Assembly (NCBI RefSeq): GCF_000482845.1 | Contig: NZ_AXWV01000014.1 | Location: 28,108-92,107, forward strand | Direction: 5' to 3' | DNA from: Anaerobiospirillum succiniciproducens DSM 6400 | GTDB lineage: Bacteria > Pseudomonadota > Gammaproteobacteria > Enterobacterales > Succinivibrionaceae | DNA: 64,000 bases | Shown: piece after piece, positions 55,741-64,000 of the stretch | Numbering within the stretch: the first letter of the stretch is position 1 | How the letters are laid out: every line of letters begins with the position of its first letter | Made by a program: the position numbers and the translations under genes | The notes under the pieces: generated by a model | Database searches by the model: none | What the model saw: the letters and a program-made list of their open reading frames with translations, nothing else | Told to the model about the DNA's origin: nothing

Positions 55741-55809
55741 TTTTAGCCTACAAACTCAACAGCACTGATCTTTTATCCTACAAACTTAACAGCACTGATC
55801 TTTTAGCCA
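55741..55809. repeat. TGATCTTTTA tandem repeat, period 30 bp
   Basis: TTTTAKCCTACAAACTYAAC plus AGCACTGATC occurs at 55741 and 55771, with a truncated third copy from 55801. The units contain TGATCTTTTA, another version of the GATC element seen in arrays at 8, 22 and 44 kb. Confidence 0.85.
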
Positions 55810-55974
55810 CCGCGTGTTTGAAAAGGACCGTATTATTTAGGTGCAAAGAGCGTTTCTTAACACGTTAAACATTCAACGAGGGGAATTTTGTTGACAAATG
55901 GAGTGGCTATTGTGTTGGATTGCTGACTTTTTTGGTTTGTAGCGCTGATAACTAAGGGTATTGAGCTCTTGCTT

Positions 55975-55983
55975 TGATATAAT
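55975..55983 (+). promoter_or_regulatory. Extended -10 promoter candidate for mrcB
   Basis: TGATATAAT is a perfect extended -10 (TGn-TATAAT) without a good -35. It would give mrcB a leader of about 210 nt. Confidence 0.5.
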
Positions 55984-56198
55984 GCGTGGAATTTTTCATC
56001 TTAGACCTGAGTAAGGTCATGTAAGTTAATCAAGCCTGATAGTTAACAAGTTTGCTATGAGTCTTAGCAAGATGATTAGGCTAGTGGGTAATGTGGCTTA
56101 TTGCACTACAGCGAGCTCATGGGCATACATAGGCCCCGGTTTGGCAAGTATGGTCGGCTGCAACAATTGCGCTCGTTGACAGGGGACACTTTAGGATT

Positions 56199-59100
56199 AT
56201 GCAAGACAAGCATGGTAGACAATCACACGGCCTGAACGATCGTCAGGAGCCGACTTTCGGAGGTCGTTTAGAGCCTACCTTTGGTGGTATGCCTCAGGAT
56301 CAGAGCGCAAACACTGATAACTTACCGCTCTTTGAGGCCGGTAACTTTAGCGCTACTGATACATCTGCAAATACAAATGCAAGTCATGCGCATCAGGCTA
56401 AATTCCATCAAGTCCCATCAGCACAGACTCCACCACGCGCTGAGCAAAACTACACTCAATATCAAAAAGCTCCCCATGCAGCTAATGTCGCGCTAGACAA
56501 TCAAGCTAACGCCGCACAAGCCGCTGCTGAACAGTCACGTGCTATGGCACAACACGCTCAAGATCAAGCTACTAAAGCAAGAGCAGCTGCAGCCAAAGTA
56601 AGAACTGGTGGTGCTAATGCCGCTGCCTTAAGTGCAACTACTTTATCTAGCAGTGCTAAGAGCGCAAGCTCTTCAGTGCCAGGAGCTAGTAACGTTAGCA
56701 CAGATAAGCCAATGGCTCGCTTTTTAAAGCGCAAAGCTGCTGAGGAAAAGGCTAGTGCTAATGCACTGCACGATAAGATTGATAACCCATCAAATGAAGA
56801 TGAGGGGAAGCGCTCATCATTTGCCTCTCAATTACTAAATCGTGCCACTGCAGCTAAAGAAGCCGCTCAGGCTAAGCTTGAAGAGCTCAAAGATAAGAGT
56901 GCCAAGCTATCTTCAAAGAAAGATGCAAACTCAAAAGAGCAAGAGAGCAATGCTTCTGATGCTTCCTCACGCCATGCAGTAAGTTATACCGACGACAATG
57001 AAGAGGAGATTGAGGGTAATTTCCTTTATCAGTGGCGTGAACGCCGTCGTATGCGTAAGGCGCGTAAGGCTCAGGAAAAAGCCGATCGTAAGGCAGGCTT
57101 AATTCCACCTTTAACTATTGGTCAAAGATTAGGTCGTATTACTCGCTATTGCATGTCCTTAGGCATCAAGCTTGGTATTGTGGGTTTAGGTCTTGCTACC
57201 ATGATGTTTATCTACTTTGATAACATCGTGTATTCAGGTTATGAAGTGGACGACAAGTGGGTCTTACCTGCAGTTGTCTACTCACGTCCTTTAGAACTTT
57301 ATCCAGAGCAGCGTCTGTCTTTAGAGCAGATGGTCTATGAACTTAAGATGCTGCAGTATCGTGAGGTAGCATCGCCTAAGAAGCCTGGTGAATACGCCGT
57401 TAACAAGAAAACTGGCCGTGTTGTTTTAATTAAGCGTCCGTTCAAATTCCCAGACGGTGAAGAGCTGGTTCTGCCTGTTATGGTTGAGTTTGATGGCAAG
57501 CGTGTGAATCGCATTTTAAATGCCCAAACTCTCCAAGAGCTGGCATTCATGCGCATGGACCCAGTTTTATTAGACCGTATTAACCGTATCAACCCTGAAG
57601 AGGATCGTATCTTCATTTCCTTAGATGCGGTGCCACAGCAGCTCATTACTACCTTAATTGAGATTGAAGATCGTGCCTATTACGATCACTTCGGCATCAA
57701 TCCATTAGGCATTGCCCGTGCTGCGGTTAAGAATGCGATTGCAGGCCGTGTGGTTGAGGGTGGTTCTACTATTACGCAGCAGCTTGTTAAGAACTACTTC
57801 TTAACTAATGAGCGTAGCTACTCTCGTAAGATCAAAGAGATCTTCATGGCCATTGCCATGAATCATCGTTACACCAAAGATCAGATCTTAGAAGCCTATA
57901 TGAACGAAATCTACCTCGGCCAAAATGGCAATGCAGGTATTTATGGTTTCGGCTTAGCTTCTTATTTCTACTTTGGCGTACCAATTTCCGAGCTCTCTTT
58001 AGATCAGATGGCTCTGCTAGTTGGTCTTATCAAAGGCCCTTCATATTATGACCCATGGCGTTATCCAGATAATGCTTTAAGCCGTCGTAATACTGTGCTT
58101 TCAGTACTGCGTACTCGTGGTCATATCTCTGAGGAGCGTTGTGAAGAGCTGCAGGCCAAGCCTTTAAATGTAATTAAGCGCGGTCAGATGAATTACTCTA
58201 AGACCCCTGCATTTATGGGCTTAGTAAAGACTGAAATTGGCTATCGCTTCAAGGAGGAAGAGGATCGTACTGGTAAGGACTTCTTATCTGGTAATGGTAT
58301 CCGTATCTTTACCTCGCTTGATCCTCAAGCCCAGTTTGCCGCAGAAAAAGCGGTAACTGAGCAGATCAAGGCCATTGAAAAAGAGCGTAAGAAGACCAAT
58401 TTAGAAGCCGCTATGATCGTCTCCTCATGGAGAACAGGTGAGGTTAGTGCTTTAGTAGGATCATCTAACCCTAAGTATGACGGCTACAATCGTGCTTTAG
58501 ATTCTCGTCGTCAGGTAGGCTCGCTGATTAAGCCATTTGTTTACTTAACTGCATTCCACCAAGGCTATCACTTAGGCTCTGTGGTTAATGACAGTCCAGT
58601 ACAGGTAAAACTGCCAAATGGTGATATCTGGTCGCCTAAGAATGATGATAAGCAATACCGTGGTCCAATTCGCGTTATCAATGCAATGGCTAAGTCATTA
58701 AACGTGCCTACAGTACGTGTGGGCATGGGCTCTGGCCTTGATAATGTGGTGAATACCTTAAAGGCTGCTGGTTATAAAAGAGATATTCCTTTATATCCAT
58801 CTATAGTCTTAGGTACTCCTGAGATCTCTCCATACGAGCTCAATTCTATGTATGTGGGTATGGCTACTGAGGGTATTTATCGTGACCTGACCACCTTACG
58901 TACCATTGAGAAGGATGGTGAAATTGTTTACCAGCGTGGTAGTAACCGCTCCCCTCGTACCTTAGATCCAAAGGATACATATCTGGCCATCTACGGTATG
59001 ACTGAGGCTACTAGAAGTGGCACAGGTCGTCGTATCGGTAATATGTTCCCAGGTGTAACTATCGCCTCTAAGACCGGTACTACCAACGACTTCCGTGACT

Positions 59101-59798
59101 CTTGGACTGTGGGTATGGACTCTGATGAGCTGGCCACTATTTGGGTAGGCTATGACAATAACAAGTCCACTGGTCTGTATGGCTCTACTGGTGCGATGCG
59201 TTTATACCAAGCTTACTTACAAGAGCGTGGTGTGAACTCTTTAGAGCTTAAGCGCCCAGAGGGTATTGTCTTTGCCAACTTTGATAAGGCCGGTAACGTT
59301 CTAGCTGCAGGCTGTGAAGAAGTAGGTATGGATTCTTATCCTGCTCGTGAGGATCGTATTCAGTACATCAAGCAGTGCAATAACTTTGGTGAGGCTGGCT
59401 ATGAAGAACTGCCATATGCAGTTCCACAAAATCAGCAGCTGCCTGAGAATTATGCTCCTTACCAGGATCCGCGTTTACAAGGCCAAGCTCCAAATGCGCA
59501 AATCCCAGGCAATGCTCAAATTCCAGGTCAGGGCAATATGCCTCAACCAGGTCAGGGCAATATGCAGCCAGCACCTCAAGGCTCACTCTTTGCTCCTGGA
59601 CCTGCGCTACCAAATGTCGGCATAGCTAACAATGCAGCTCAACAGAATGCGCTGCAAGGTAGTGGTATTGAGGATTCTGGTGCTAAGGATGTAGAGCCAG
59701 TGGAGCCTGATGATAAGGCTCAGCCAACTCAGCAAAGCTCTTCAAATATTGAGCGTCAGGCAGATGCCTTTGAAGATGAGCTTCTAAACATTTTCTAA
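56199..59798 (+). CDS. mrcB: Penicillin-binding protein 1B with long cytoplasmic extension
   Basis: Bifunctional glycosyltransferase/transpeptidase of peptidoglycan synthesis, 1199 residues (E. coli 844). An N-terminal Ala/Gln/Ser-rich cytoplasmic region of about 320 residues precedes the membrane helix (LGIKLGIVGLGLATMMFIYF). A UB2H-like domain follows (about 350-450). The GT51 domain has EDRAYYDHFGINPLGIARA (catalytic Glu), GGSTITQQLVKN and RKIKEIFMA. The transpeptidase has GSLIKPF (SxxK), SLN in MAKSLNVP and KTGTT. A Pro/Gln/Asn-rich tail of about 130 residues follows. TTTAGGATT precedes the ATG. LpoB-type activation cannot be judged. Confidence 0.94.
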   Translation: MQDKHGRQSHGLNDRQEPTFGGRLEPTFGGMPQDQSANTDNLPLFEAGNFSATDTSANTNASHAHQAKFHQVPSAQTPPRAEQNYTQYQKAPHAANVALDNQANAAQAAAEQSRAMAQHAQDQATKARAAAAKVRTGGANAAALSATTLSSSAKSASSSVPGASNVSTDKPMARFLKRKAAEEKASANALHDKIDNPSNEDEGKRSSFASQLLNRATAAKEAAQAKLEELKDKSAKLSSKKDANSKEQESNASDASSRHAVSYTDDNEEEIEGNFLYQWRERRRMRKARKAQEKADRKAGLIPPLTIGQRLGRITRYCMSLGIKLGIVGLGLATMMFIYFDNIVYSGYEVDDKWVLPAVVYSRPLELYPEQRLSLEQMVYELKMLQYREVASPKKPGEYAVNKKTGRVVLIKRPFKFPDGEELVLPVMVEFDGKRVNRILNAQTLQELAFMRMDPVLLDRINRINPEEDRIFISLDAVPQQLITTLIEIEDRAYYDHFGINPLGIARAAVKNAIAGRVVEGGSTITQQLVKNYFLTNERSYSRKIKEIFMAIAMNHRYTKDQILEAYMNEIYLGQNGNAGIYGFGLASYFYFGVPISELSLDQMALLVGLIKGPSYYDPWRYPDNALSRRNTVLSVLRTRGHISEERCEELQAKPLNVIKRGQMNYSKTPAFMGLVKTEIGYRFKEEEDRTGKDFLSGNGIRIFTSLDPQAQFAAEKAVTEQIKAIEKERKKTNLEAAMIVSSWRTGEVSALVGSSNPKYDGYNRALDSRRQVGSLIKPFVYLTAFHQGYHLGSVVNDSPVQVKLPNGDIWSPKNDDKQYRGPIRVINAMAKSLNVPTVRVGMGSGLDNVVNTLKAAGYKRDIPLYPSIVLGTPEISPYELNSMYVGMATEGIYRDLTTLRTIEKDGEIVYQRGSNRSPRTLDPKDTYLAIYGMTEATRSGTGRRIGNMFPGVTIASKTGTTNDFRDSWTVGMDSDELATIWVGYDNNKSTGLYGSTGAMRLYQAYLQERGVNSLELKRPEGIVFANFDKAGNVLAAGCEEVGMDSYPAREDRIQYIKQCNNFGEAGYEELPYAVPQNQQLPENYAPYQDPRLQGQAPNAQIPGNAQIPGQGNMPQPGQGNMQPAPQGSLFAPGPALPNVGIANNAAQQNALQGSGIEDSGAKDVEPVEPDDKAQPTQQSSSNIERQADAFEDELLNIF

Positions 59799-59839
59799 TG
59801 TGACGGTGCAAGACATAGCTCTTGCACCTAGGTACCAGC

Positions 59840-59878
59840 AAAAAGCCCCTGCAACTAAAATGTTACAGGGGCTTTTTT
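59840..59878 (+). terminator. Terminator after mrcB
   Basis: AAAAGCCCCTG and CAGGGGCTTTT with inner AAC/GTT form a strong stem followed by T, 40 bp after the stop codon. Confidence 0.9.
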
Positions 59879-60038
59879 ACACCACAAACTTAACTAGCAC
59901 TATAACGCATACGAGGATGTAACAAGTGCTAGAGAACATATGCGTAAGCTTGGGCACTGCTGCTTAGAAAGTGCATTTGTCTCTAAATCTTAGGCATGCT
60001 TATGCGACGTTGCTTGGGCAACAAATGCTTGGTCGCCT

Positions 60039-60386
60039 TTAGGCATTGATATTAATGGCGCGACTGCCGTCTGCACGAGTATACGACTGAGGTGTCTTGC
60101 CTTGCAGAATGTAGCTAAAGGCTAAGATCTGCGCAATAACTTCAAACAACTCGCGTGGTACTTCCTCGCCTTCTTTGAGGCATTTGAGCTGATTCAACAG
60201 CTGCTGATCTTTATGCACATAGATGCCGAGCTCGTTAGCCATCTCCACGATAGCGTCAGCCATAGCGCCTTCACCTTTAGATGAGATCGTAGGTGTAGTG
60301 CGCTTATCTTCATCGTAACTAATGCCGACCGCCTCATTGATCTTGGCCTTGCGATCATATCCTGATGCAGACTTGCGTGAAAACAT
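60039..60386 (-). CDS. FlhB C-terminal-like flagellar export protein
   Basis: A 115-residue soluble protein resembling the cytoplasmic C-terminal domain of FlhB/YscU: KINEAVGISYDEDKRTTPTISSKGEGAMADAIVEMANELGIYVHKD, then EEVPRELFEVIAQILAFSY. The membrane part and the NPTH self-cleavage motif are absent; the sequence starts where the post-cleavage fragment would. Such stand-alone FlhB-like proteins are often encoded next to FliK-like genes and are thought to modulate export specificity. GAGGGAA lies upstream of the ATG. It lies 57 bp downstream of the FliK-like gene on the same strand and is very probably in its operon. Confidence 0.82.
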   Translation of the reverse strand: MFSRKSASGYDRKAKINEAVGISYDEDKRTTPTISSKGEGAMADAIVEMANELGIYVHKDQQLLNQLKCLKEGEEVPRELFEVIAQILAFSYILQGKTPQSYTRADGSRAININA

Positions 60387-60443
60387 CGTATTCCCTCGTA
60401 TGAAGTAAGCTTTTTAGAACTAACGCATATTGCATTAGCTTAA

Positions 60444-63400
60444 TTAGGCCTCAGCGTTAAAGGCATTGCCCTCAAACTTAAATGAGGAGTTTTGGCTACT
60501 TGAACTGCCCTCTGATGAGATGACATCATCAAATGAAACTGAGCCTAAGCGTGCACTTGATCCTGTGGAGGTCAGGCCAATTTCTTTGAGCTTAGCATTG
60601 AGATCAGGCATTAAGGATTGAACCTTTTGCAAGGTCTCAAAGCGCTCAGCCACAAATGACATCTGAATTTCAGGGAAGCGCAGCTTAACTTTAATATGCA
60701 GTGCACCCATGTTCTCAAGATCAAACTTAAAGTTAAGATGCCAGCTAGTTCCGCCGTCGCTATCTTGTTCTTTGCGAGCACTCATAGAGCCCTCTTTACC
60801 GCCCTCATAATTTGGTGGCAGTGGGATATAACGCGGAATAGCTTGATCTTGAGAGAGTGTCTGGTTTTGCTGCATTCTCTCAACTTGAGTAAAGGTGTCC
60901 TTTAATAGCTCATGGCTCTTGTTAATGGCGGTATCATCCATGTCCTGAGCTAAAGCTTTGTGTTCTTTAATAGCAGGTTCTAATTTTGCCAGCTTCTCAG
61001 GGCCACCATGCTTCTTTAAGAACTTATCGATGTTCTTACCGATTTGCTCAAAGCGGATACATAAGAGCATAAATGCCCATTGATGCATTGCAACAGCTTG
61101 AGGTGATGATGGTGACATTGGGCCTGTTACAAAGTTCAACCATGATGAGACTGAGGATAAGTCAGATACAGGGTTGTTTAAAGCCTTCATTAAGTTTTGA
61201 GCTTGTTCTTGAACCTTTGGTGGCAATGCCTGATCGCTTATTGCACTCTGCAGTCGATTGATTAAGGTATCCAGTGAGTTCATGCGTAGATTGTTTTGCA
61301 TGACGTTCTGGCTCATCTTGGCATCAGATGACTCACCTGACTTAAACTCGTTGAGCGCAGCCTTACTTGGATCAATTGGTTTGCCAGTAGCATCAACAGG
61401 GCCCATATCACCGTCTTCCTTGCGTGAGAAGAACGATGCTAAGCGGCGTAATAAACCGCTTTCTTTGGCTGTTGATGAGGTTACATTGCTCTCAGCAGGG
61501 ATTGGTGCATTTTGACCAGTAGTAATCTGAGCTGCAGCAGTTGCCTGATTAAAGGTTGAGAGCGGATCGCCCTTGCCATTATCAGTAATGCCTGCAGTAA
61601 AGAGATGATTTAAGCTATGGTCATGCAGACCGTTTAAGTCAGTATCAGCAACTACACCAGATAAAGCTTGCTCGCCAAGTGCATTGCCTCTGAGGCTAAA
61701 CTCATCAAGCTCATCAGATGGCACAGTGTGCATAACATTCTTGATGATCTCATCTTGCAGAGTTTCTTCATCAAGTGTGGTCATATTGGTAAAGCCAGCT
61801 GCACCAGGCATAAAGATAGAACCGTGGTTGCCAGTCATACCAGTCATGGCCTGAGATGCATTCAGAATGTTATTAGCGTTACCGCCTAATTGCTGCACAA
61901 TCTGAGCTGCAGCTTGCTGTGCTGCCTGCTGTGTAACATTGTGGCCAGTATGATGAAGTTTATTGGCAGCCTGATTAACTGCCTGCTGTAGAGCCGCTTG
62001 TTGCTGAGCTTGCTGTTGGGCATTAGCCTGCTGCTGAGCCTGAGCTGATTGCTGAGCTTGCTGCTGGGCATTTACCTGTTGCTGAGCCTGAGCTGATTGC
62101 TGAGCTTGCTGCTGGGCATTTACCTGTTGCTGAGCCTGAGCTGACTGCTGAGCTTGCTGTTGGGCATTTGCCTGTTGCTGAGCCTGAGCTGACTGCTGAG
62201 CTTGCTGCTGAGCATTTGCCTGTTGCTGAGCCTGAGCAGATTGTTGAGCTTGCTGATGGGCATTTGCCTGTTGCTGAGCCTGAGCTGACTGTTGAGCATT
62301 AGCCTGTTGCTGTGCGTGGGCGTGCTGTTGGGCTTGGGCTTGCTGTTGCTGCTGTGCAGCCTTATCAATAGCTTGCTGCGCTACAGTCTGCTTAGCATCT
62401 GCTGCATCTTGAGCGGCGGCTTGTTGCTGAGCTTGCTGCTGGGCATTAGCCTGTTGTTGAGCCTGTGCTTGCTGTTGCTGAGCAGGAGCCTTTATATCCT
62501 TAGTGGCACTTTGCTCTTGAGATGCATTTTGAGTGCGTGACTGATGATCTGTAATAGCCTGATTAGTAGACTTTAAGACGCCTTGATCTGCACTAGCTGC
62601 AGCTTTATCTTGGGCTAGCGTTTTGCCATCAGTGCCTTGTGGTAAAGACTGAGTATTGCCCTTTACATCCTTAGTGGCAGCATCTTGAGAGCTAATAGTG
62701 GCCTTATCTTGGACTACTGTACCCTTGCCATCGATTGCAGCCTTGATCTCAGAGCGTAATTGCTGCTGATGTTCAGGATCATCAACAGAGGTGATGTTCT
62801 TGTAGATCTTGGCAAATTGCTCTTTATCTACAGACAAGGTGTCATAAGCACTTGCAGTACCTGCTGCGCCATTAGCCTTGCCTTGAGCTCCTTGAGCTGC
62901 AAGGTTAGCAGCGATTTGTGCAGACTTATCGACGTTGTCGCGCATGGCAGCTACTAACTTCTCGTTTTGCTGCTGCTTAAACTCTTCAAACTCTTGACCG
63001 GCTTCTTTAATACGCTCAGCACGTTCAGCCTTTTGCTCAAGTCTCTTCTCTACAACTTGCTCGTTCTTAAGCTGTTGTTCTTTAAGATTTTCAGCACGAG
63101 CCTCTTTAGTCTTAGATTGTGTGGTCGCATCTAAAGTTTGGGCACGATCAGGAGCTTTGATCTCGGTGCGGTCCTTTAAAGCCTGTTCACGAGAGATTAC
63201 ATGTGATCTATCACTAGGAGCATCCTTACTTGAAGATGCATCCTTGGTCATAAGATTGGATACGACCTTAGGTGGCTCTTGGCTCTCCTTAGTGATGATG
63301 GTGTTTGGCTTGATCTCAGGCAGTGGGCCCTTAATATCCTTAGTTACAGTGGCCTTGTCAGATGCAATTGGAGCCTTATCTGGAACGCCAGGGAGCTTAT

Positions 63401-64000
63401 TATCCTGAGCAATAACCTTGTCGCTGGAGGCGGCCGGAGCCTTGTCAGCAACAGGAGCCTTGTCAGCTACTGGTGCTTTTTCTGGGGCAACAGGTAGTTT
63501 GCCATCCTGTGGAGGTACAGGAACCTTAATGTCCTTGGTTACATGGGCCTTGTCAGATGCAACTGGGGCCTTATCTGAAGCACCAGGGAGCTTATTATCC
63601 TGAGCAATAACCTTGTCGCTAGAGGCGGCCGGAGCCTTGTCAGCAACTGGAGCTTTATCTGAAACTGGGGCTTTTTCTGGGGCACCAGGTAACTTACCAT
63701 CCTGTGGAGGTACAGGAACCTTAATGTCCTTGGTTACAGGGGCCTTGTCAGATGCAACTGGGGCCTTATCTGGAGCACCAGGGAGCTTATTATCCTGAGC
63801 AATAACCTTGTCGCTAGAGGCGGCCGGAGCCTTGTCAGCTACTGGGGTCTTATCTGCAACCGGTGCTTTATCAGATGCTGGGGCTTTTTCTGGGGCACCA
63901 GGTAACTTGCCATCCTGTGGAGATACAGGAACCTTAATGTCCTTAGTTACAGGCACCTTGTCAGATGCAATTGGGGCCTTATCTGGAGCGCCAGGGAGCT
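60444..64000 (-). CDS. Large repeat-rich FliK-like protein (5' end beyond the window)
   Basis: The frame stays open to the window edge, so the start lies outside; at least 1185 residues are visible. Regions in order: (1) 65-71-residue Lys/Pro/Ala/Asp-rich repeats (KDIKVPVPPQDGKLPGAPEK), about three and a half copies; (2) a charged coiled-coil segment (RAENLKEQQLKNEQVVEKR); (3) a Gln/Ala-rich stretch with 16-residue repeats; (4) a more ordered region; (5) a C-terminal domain with LENMGALHIKVKLRFPEIQMSFVAERFETLQ and LNAKLKEIGL, resembling the FliK hook-length-control C-terminal domain. With the FlhB-like gene downstream, a role in hook-length control or export switching is inferred. Confidence 0.75.
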   Translation of the reverse strand, partial: LPGAPDKAPIASDKVPVTKDIKVPVSPQDGKLPGAPEKAPASDKAPVADKTPVADKAPAASSDKVIAQDNKLPGAPDKAPVASDKAPVTKDIKVPVPPQDGKLPGAPEKAPVSDKAPVADKAPAASSDKVIAQDNKLPGASDKAPVASDKAHVTKDIKVPVPPQDGKLPVAPEKAPVADKAPVADKAPAASSDKVIAQDNKLPGVPDKAPIASDKATVTKDIKGPLPEIKPNTIITKESQEPPKVVSNLMTKDASSSKDAPSDRSHVISREQALKDRTEIKAPDRAQTLDATTQSKTKEARAENLKEQQLKNEQVVEKRLEQKAERAERIKEAGQEFEEFKQQQNEKLVAAMRDNVDKSAQIAANLAAQGAQGKANGAAGTASAYDTLSVDKEQFAKIYKNITSVDDPEHQQQLRSEIKAAIDGKGTVVQDKATISSQDAATKDVKGNTQSLPQGTDGKTLAQDKAAASADQGVLKSTNQAITDHQSRTQNASQEQSATKDIKAPAQQQQAQAQQQANAQQQAQQQAAAQDAADAKQTVAQQAIDKAAQQQQQAQAQQHAHAQQQANAQQSAQAQQQANAHQQAQQSAQAQQQANAQQQAQQSAQAQQQANAQQQAQQSAQAQQQVNAQQQAQQSAQAQQQVNAQQQAQQSAQAQQQANAQQQAQQQAALQQAVNQAANKLHHTGHNVTQQAAQQAAAQIVQQLGGNANNILNASQAMTGMTGNHGSIFMPGAAGFTNMTTLDEETLQDEIIKNVMHTVPSDELDEFSLRGNALGEQALSGVVADTDLNGLHDHSLNHLFTAGITDNGKGDPLSTFNQATAAAQITTGQNAPIPAESNVTSSTAKESGLLRRLASFFSRKEDGDMGPVDATGKPIDPSKAALNEFKSGESSDAKMSQNVMQNNLRMNSLDTLINRLQSAISDQALPPKVQEQAQNLMKALNNPVSDLSSVSSWLNFVTGPMSPSSPQAVAMHQWAFMLLCIRFEQIGKNIDKFLKKHGGPEKLAKLEPAIKEHKALAQDMDDTAINKSHELLKDTFTQVERMQQNQTLSQDQAIPRYIPLPPNYEGGKEGSMSARKEQDSDGGTSWHLNFKFDLENMGALHIKVKLRFPEIQMSFVAERFETLQKVQSLMPDLNAKLKEIGLTSTGSSARLGSVSFDDVISSEGSSSSQNSSFKFEGNAFNAEA
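62030..62330 (-). repeat. 48-bp repeats encoding Gln/Ala-rich 16-mers
   Basis: About six tandem 48-bp units inside the FliK-like gene encode AQQQANAQQQAQQSAQ and close variants (A to V, Q to H). Units begin near 62042, 62090, 62138, 62186, 62234 and 62282. The period is a multiple of three, so length changes keep the frame. Confidence 0.9.
63303..64000 (-). repeat. 195-213-bp repeats encoding Lys/Pro/Ala-rich units
   Basis: Units of 71, 65 and 65 codons (63956-63744, 63743-63549, 63548-63354), followed by a truncated unit and preceded by another that runs off the window. Each contains VTKDIKVPV, PPQDGKLPGAPEK, KAPAASSDKVIAQDNKLPG. Near-identity at DNA level suggests recent expansion. Confidence 0.9.

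Noticed and set aside
56281..56496. Frames inside the mrcB N-terminal region
   Set aside because: Alternative-frame shadows of low-complexity coding sequence.
62292..62540. Leu-rich plus-strand frame inside the FliK-like gene
   Set aside because: Antisense shadow of Gln-rich codons; reads as poly-Leu only because CAG/CAA complement to CTG/TTG.

Overview
The window looks like a chromosomal segment of a gammaproteobacterium. It carries the thrS-infC-rpmI-rplT block, the order dksA-gluQ-pcnB-folK (the same as in Escherichia coli), an RpoD-type promoter on a tRNA gene, and E. coli-like purU, pth, ychF, proB/proA, murJ, mrcB, uspE and frsA. Its AT-leaning base composition, long intergenic spacers, frequent TTA leucine codons and a flagellar gene pair at the right edge would suit a motile anaerobe of the Succinivibrionaceae (Aeromonadales). 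That placement is inference and no 16S gene is present to test it. There is no prophage, CRISPR array or intact insertion sequence.

Layout. 0-5 kb: tRNA-Val followed by a tandem array of terminator-like hairpins, then thrS with a hairpin resembling the tRNA-Thr anticodon arm in its leader, infC (apparent AUA start), rpmI and rplT. 5-13 kb: gltA, purU, a membrane-anchored DUF2726-type protein, pdxH and ackA (without pta). 13-20 kb: an AcrAB-type RND efflux pair and pepD. 21-24 kb: a small lipoprotein and a solo protein resembling a transposase N-terminus. 24-30 kb: a YbhGFSR-type ABC exporter operon. 31-41 kb: uspE paralogue 1, murJ, a ZIP zinc transporter, ahpC, an AhpF-like reductase with swapped domain order, a candidate small RNA, and frsA. 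41-46 kb: proB, proA, uspE paralogue 2. 46-55 kb: a GNAT acetyltransferase, then on the minus strand dksA, gluQ (greatly enlarged), pcnB, folK, pth and ychF. 56-64 kb: PBP1B (mrcB) with a long low-complexity cytoplasmic tail, a FlhB C-terminal-like protein, and a very large repeat-rich FliK-like protein that runs off the window.

Themes. (1) Translational control of the translation machinery: thrS has a leader hairpin with a CGT-containing 7-nt loop, and infC and pcnB appear to start at AUA and AUU, the class of codons policed by IF3 in E. coli. (2) Many spacers hold short tandem arrays with periods of about 28-45 bp. Three unrelated arrays share the exact core GCCGTGATCT, which contains GATC, and several arrays include the stop codon of the neighbouring gene. 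(3) Peroxide defence is split between ahpC and a separately placed reductase whose CxxC module is at the C-terminus. (4) A transcription unit at about 39.34-39.51 kb (-35, 17-bp spacer, -10, two hairpins, T-run, upstream phased A-tracts) looks like an undescribed small RNA gene. No large new multi-gene system is obvious; the best novelty is in these regulatory and repeat elements and in unusual protein architectures.
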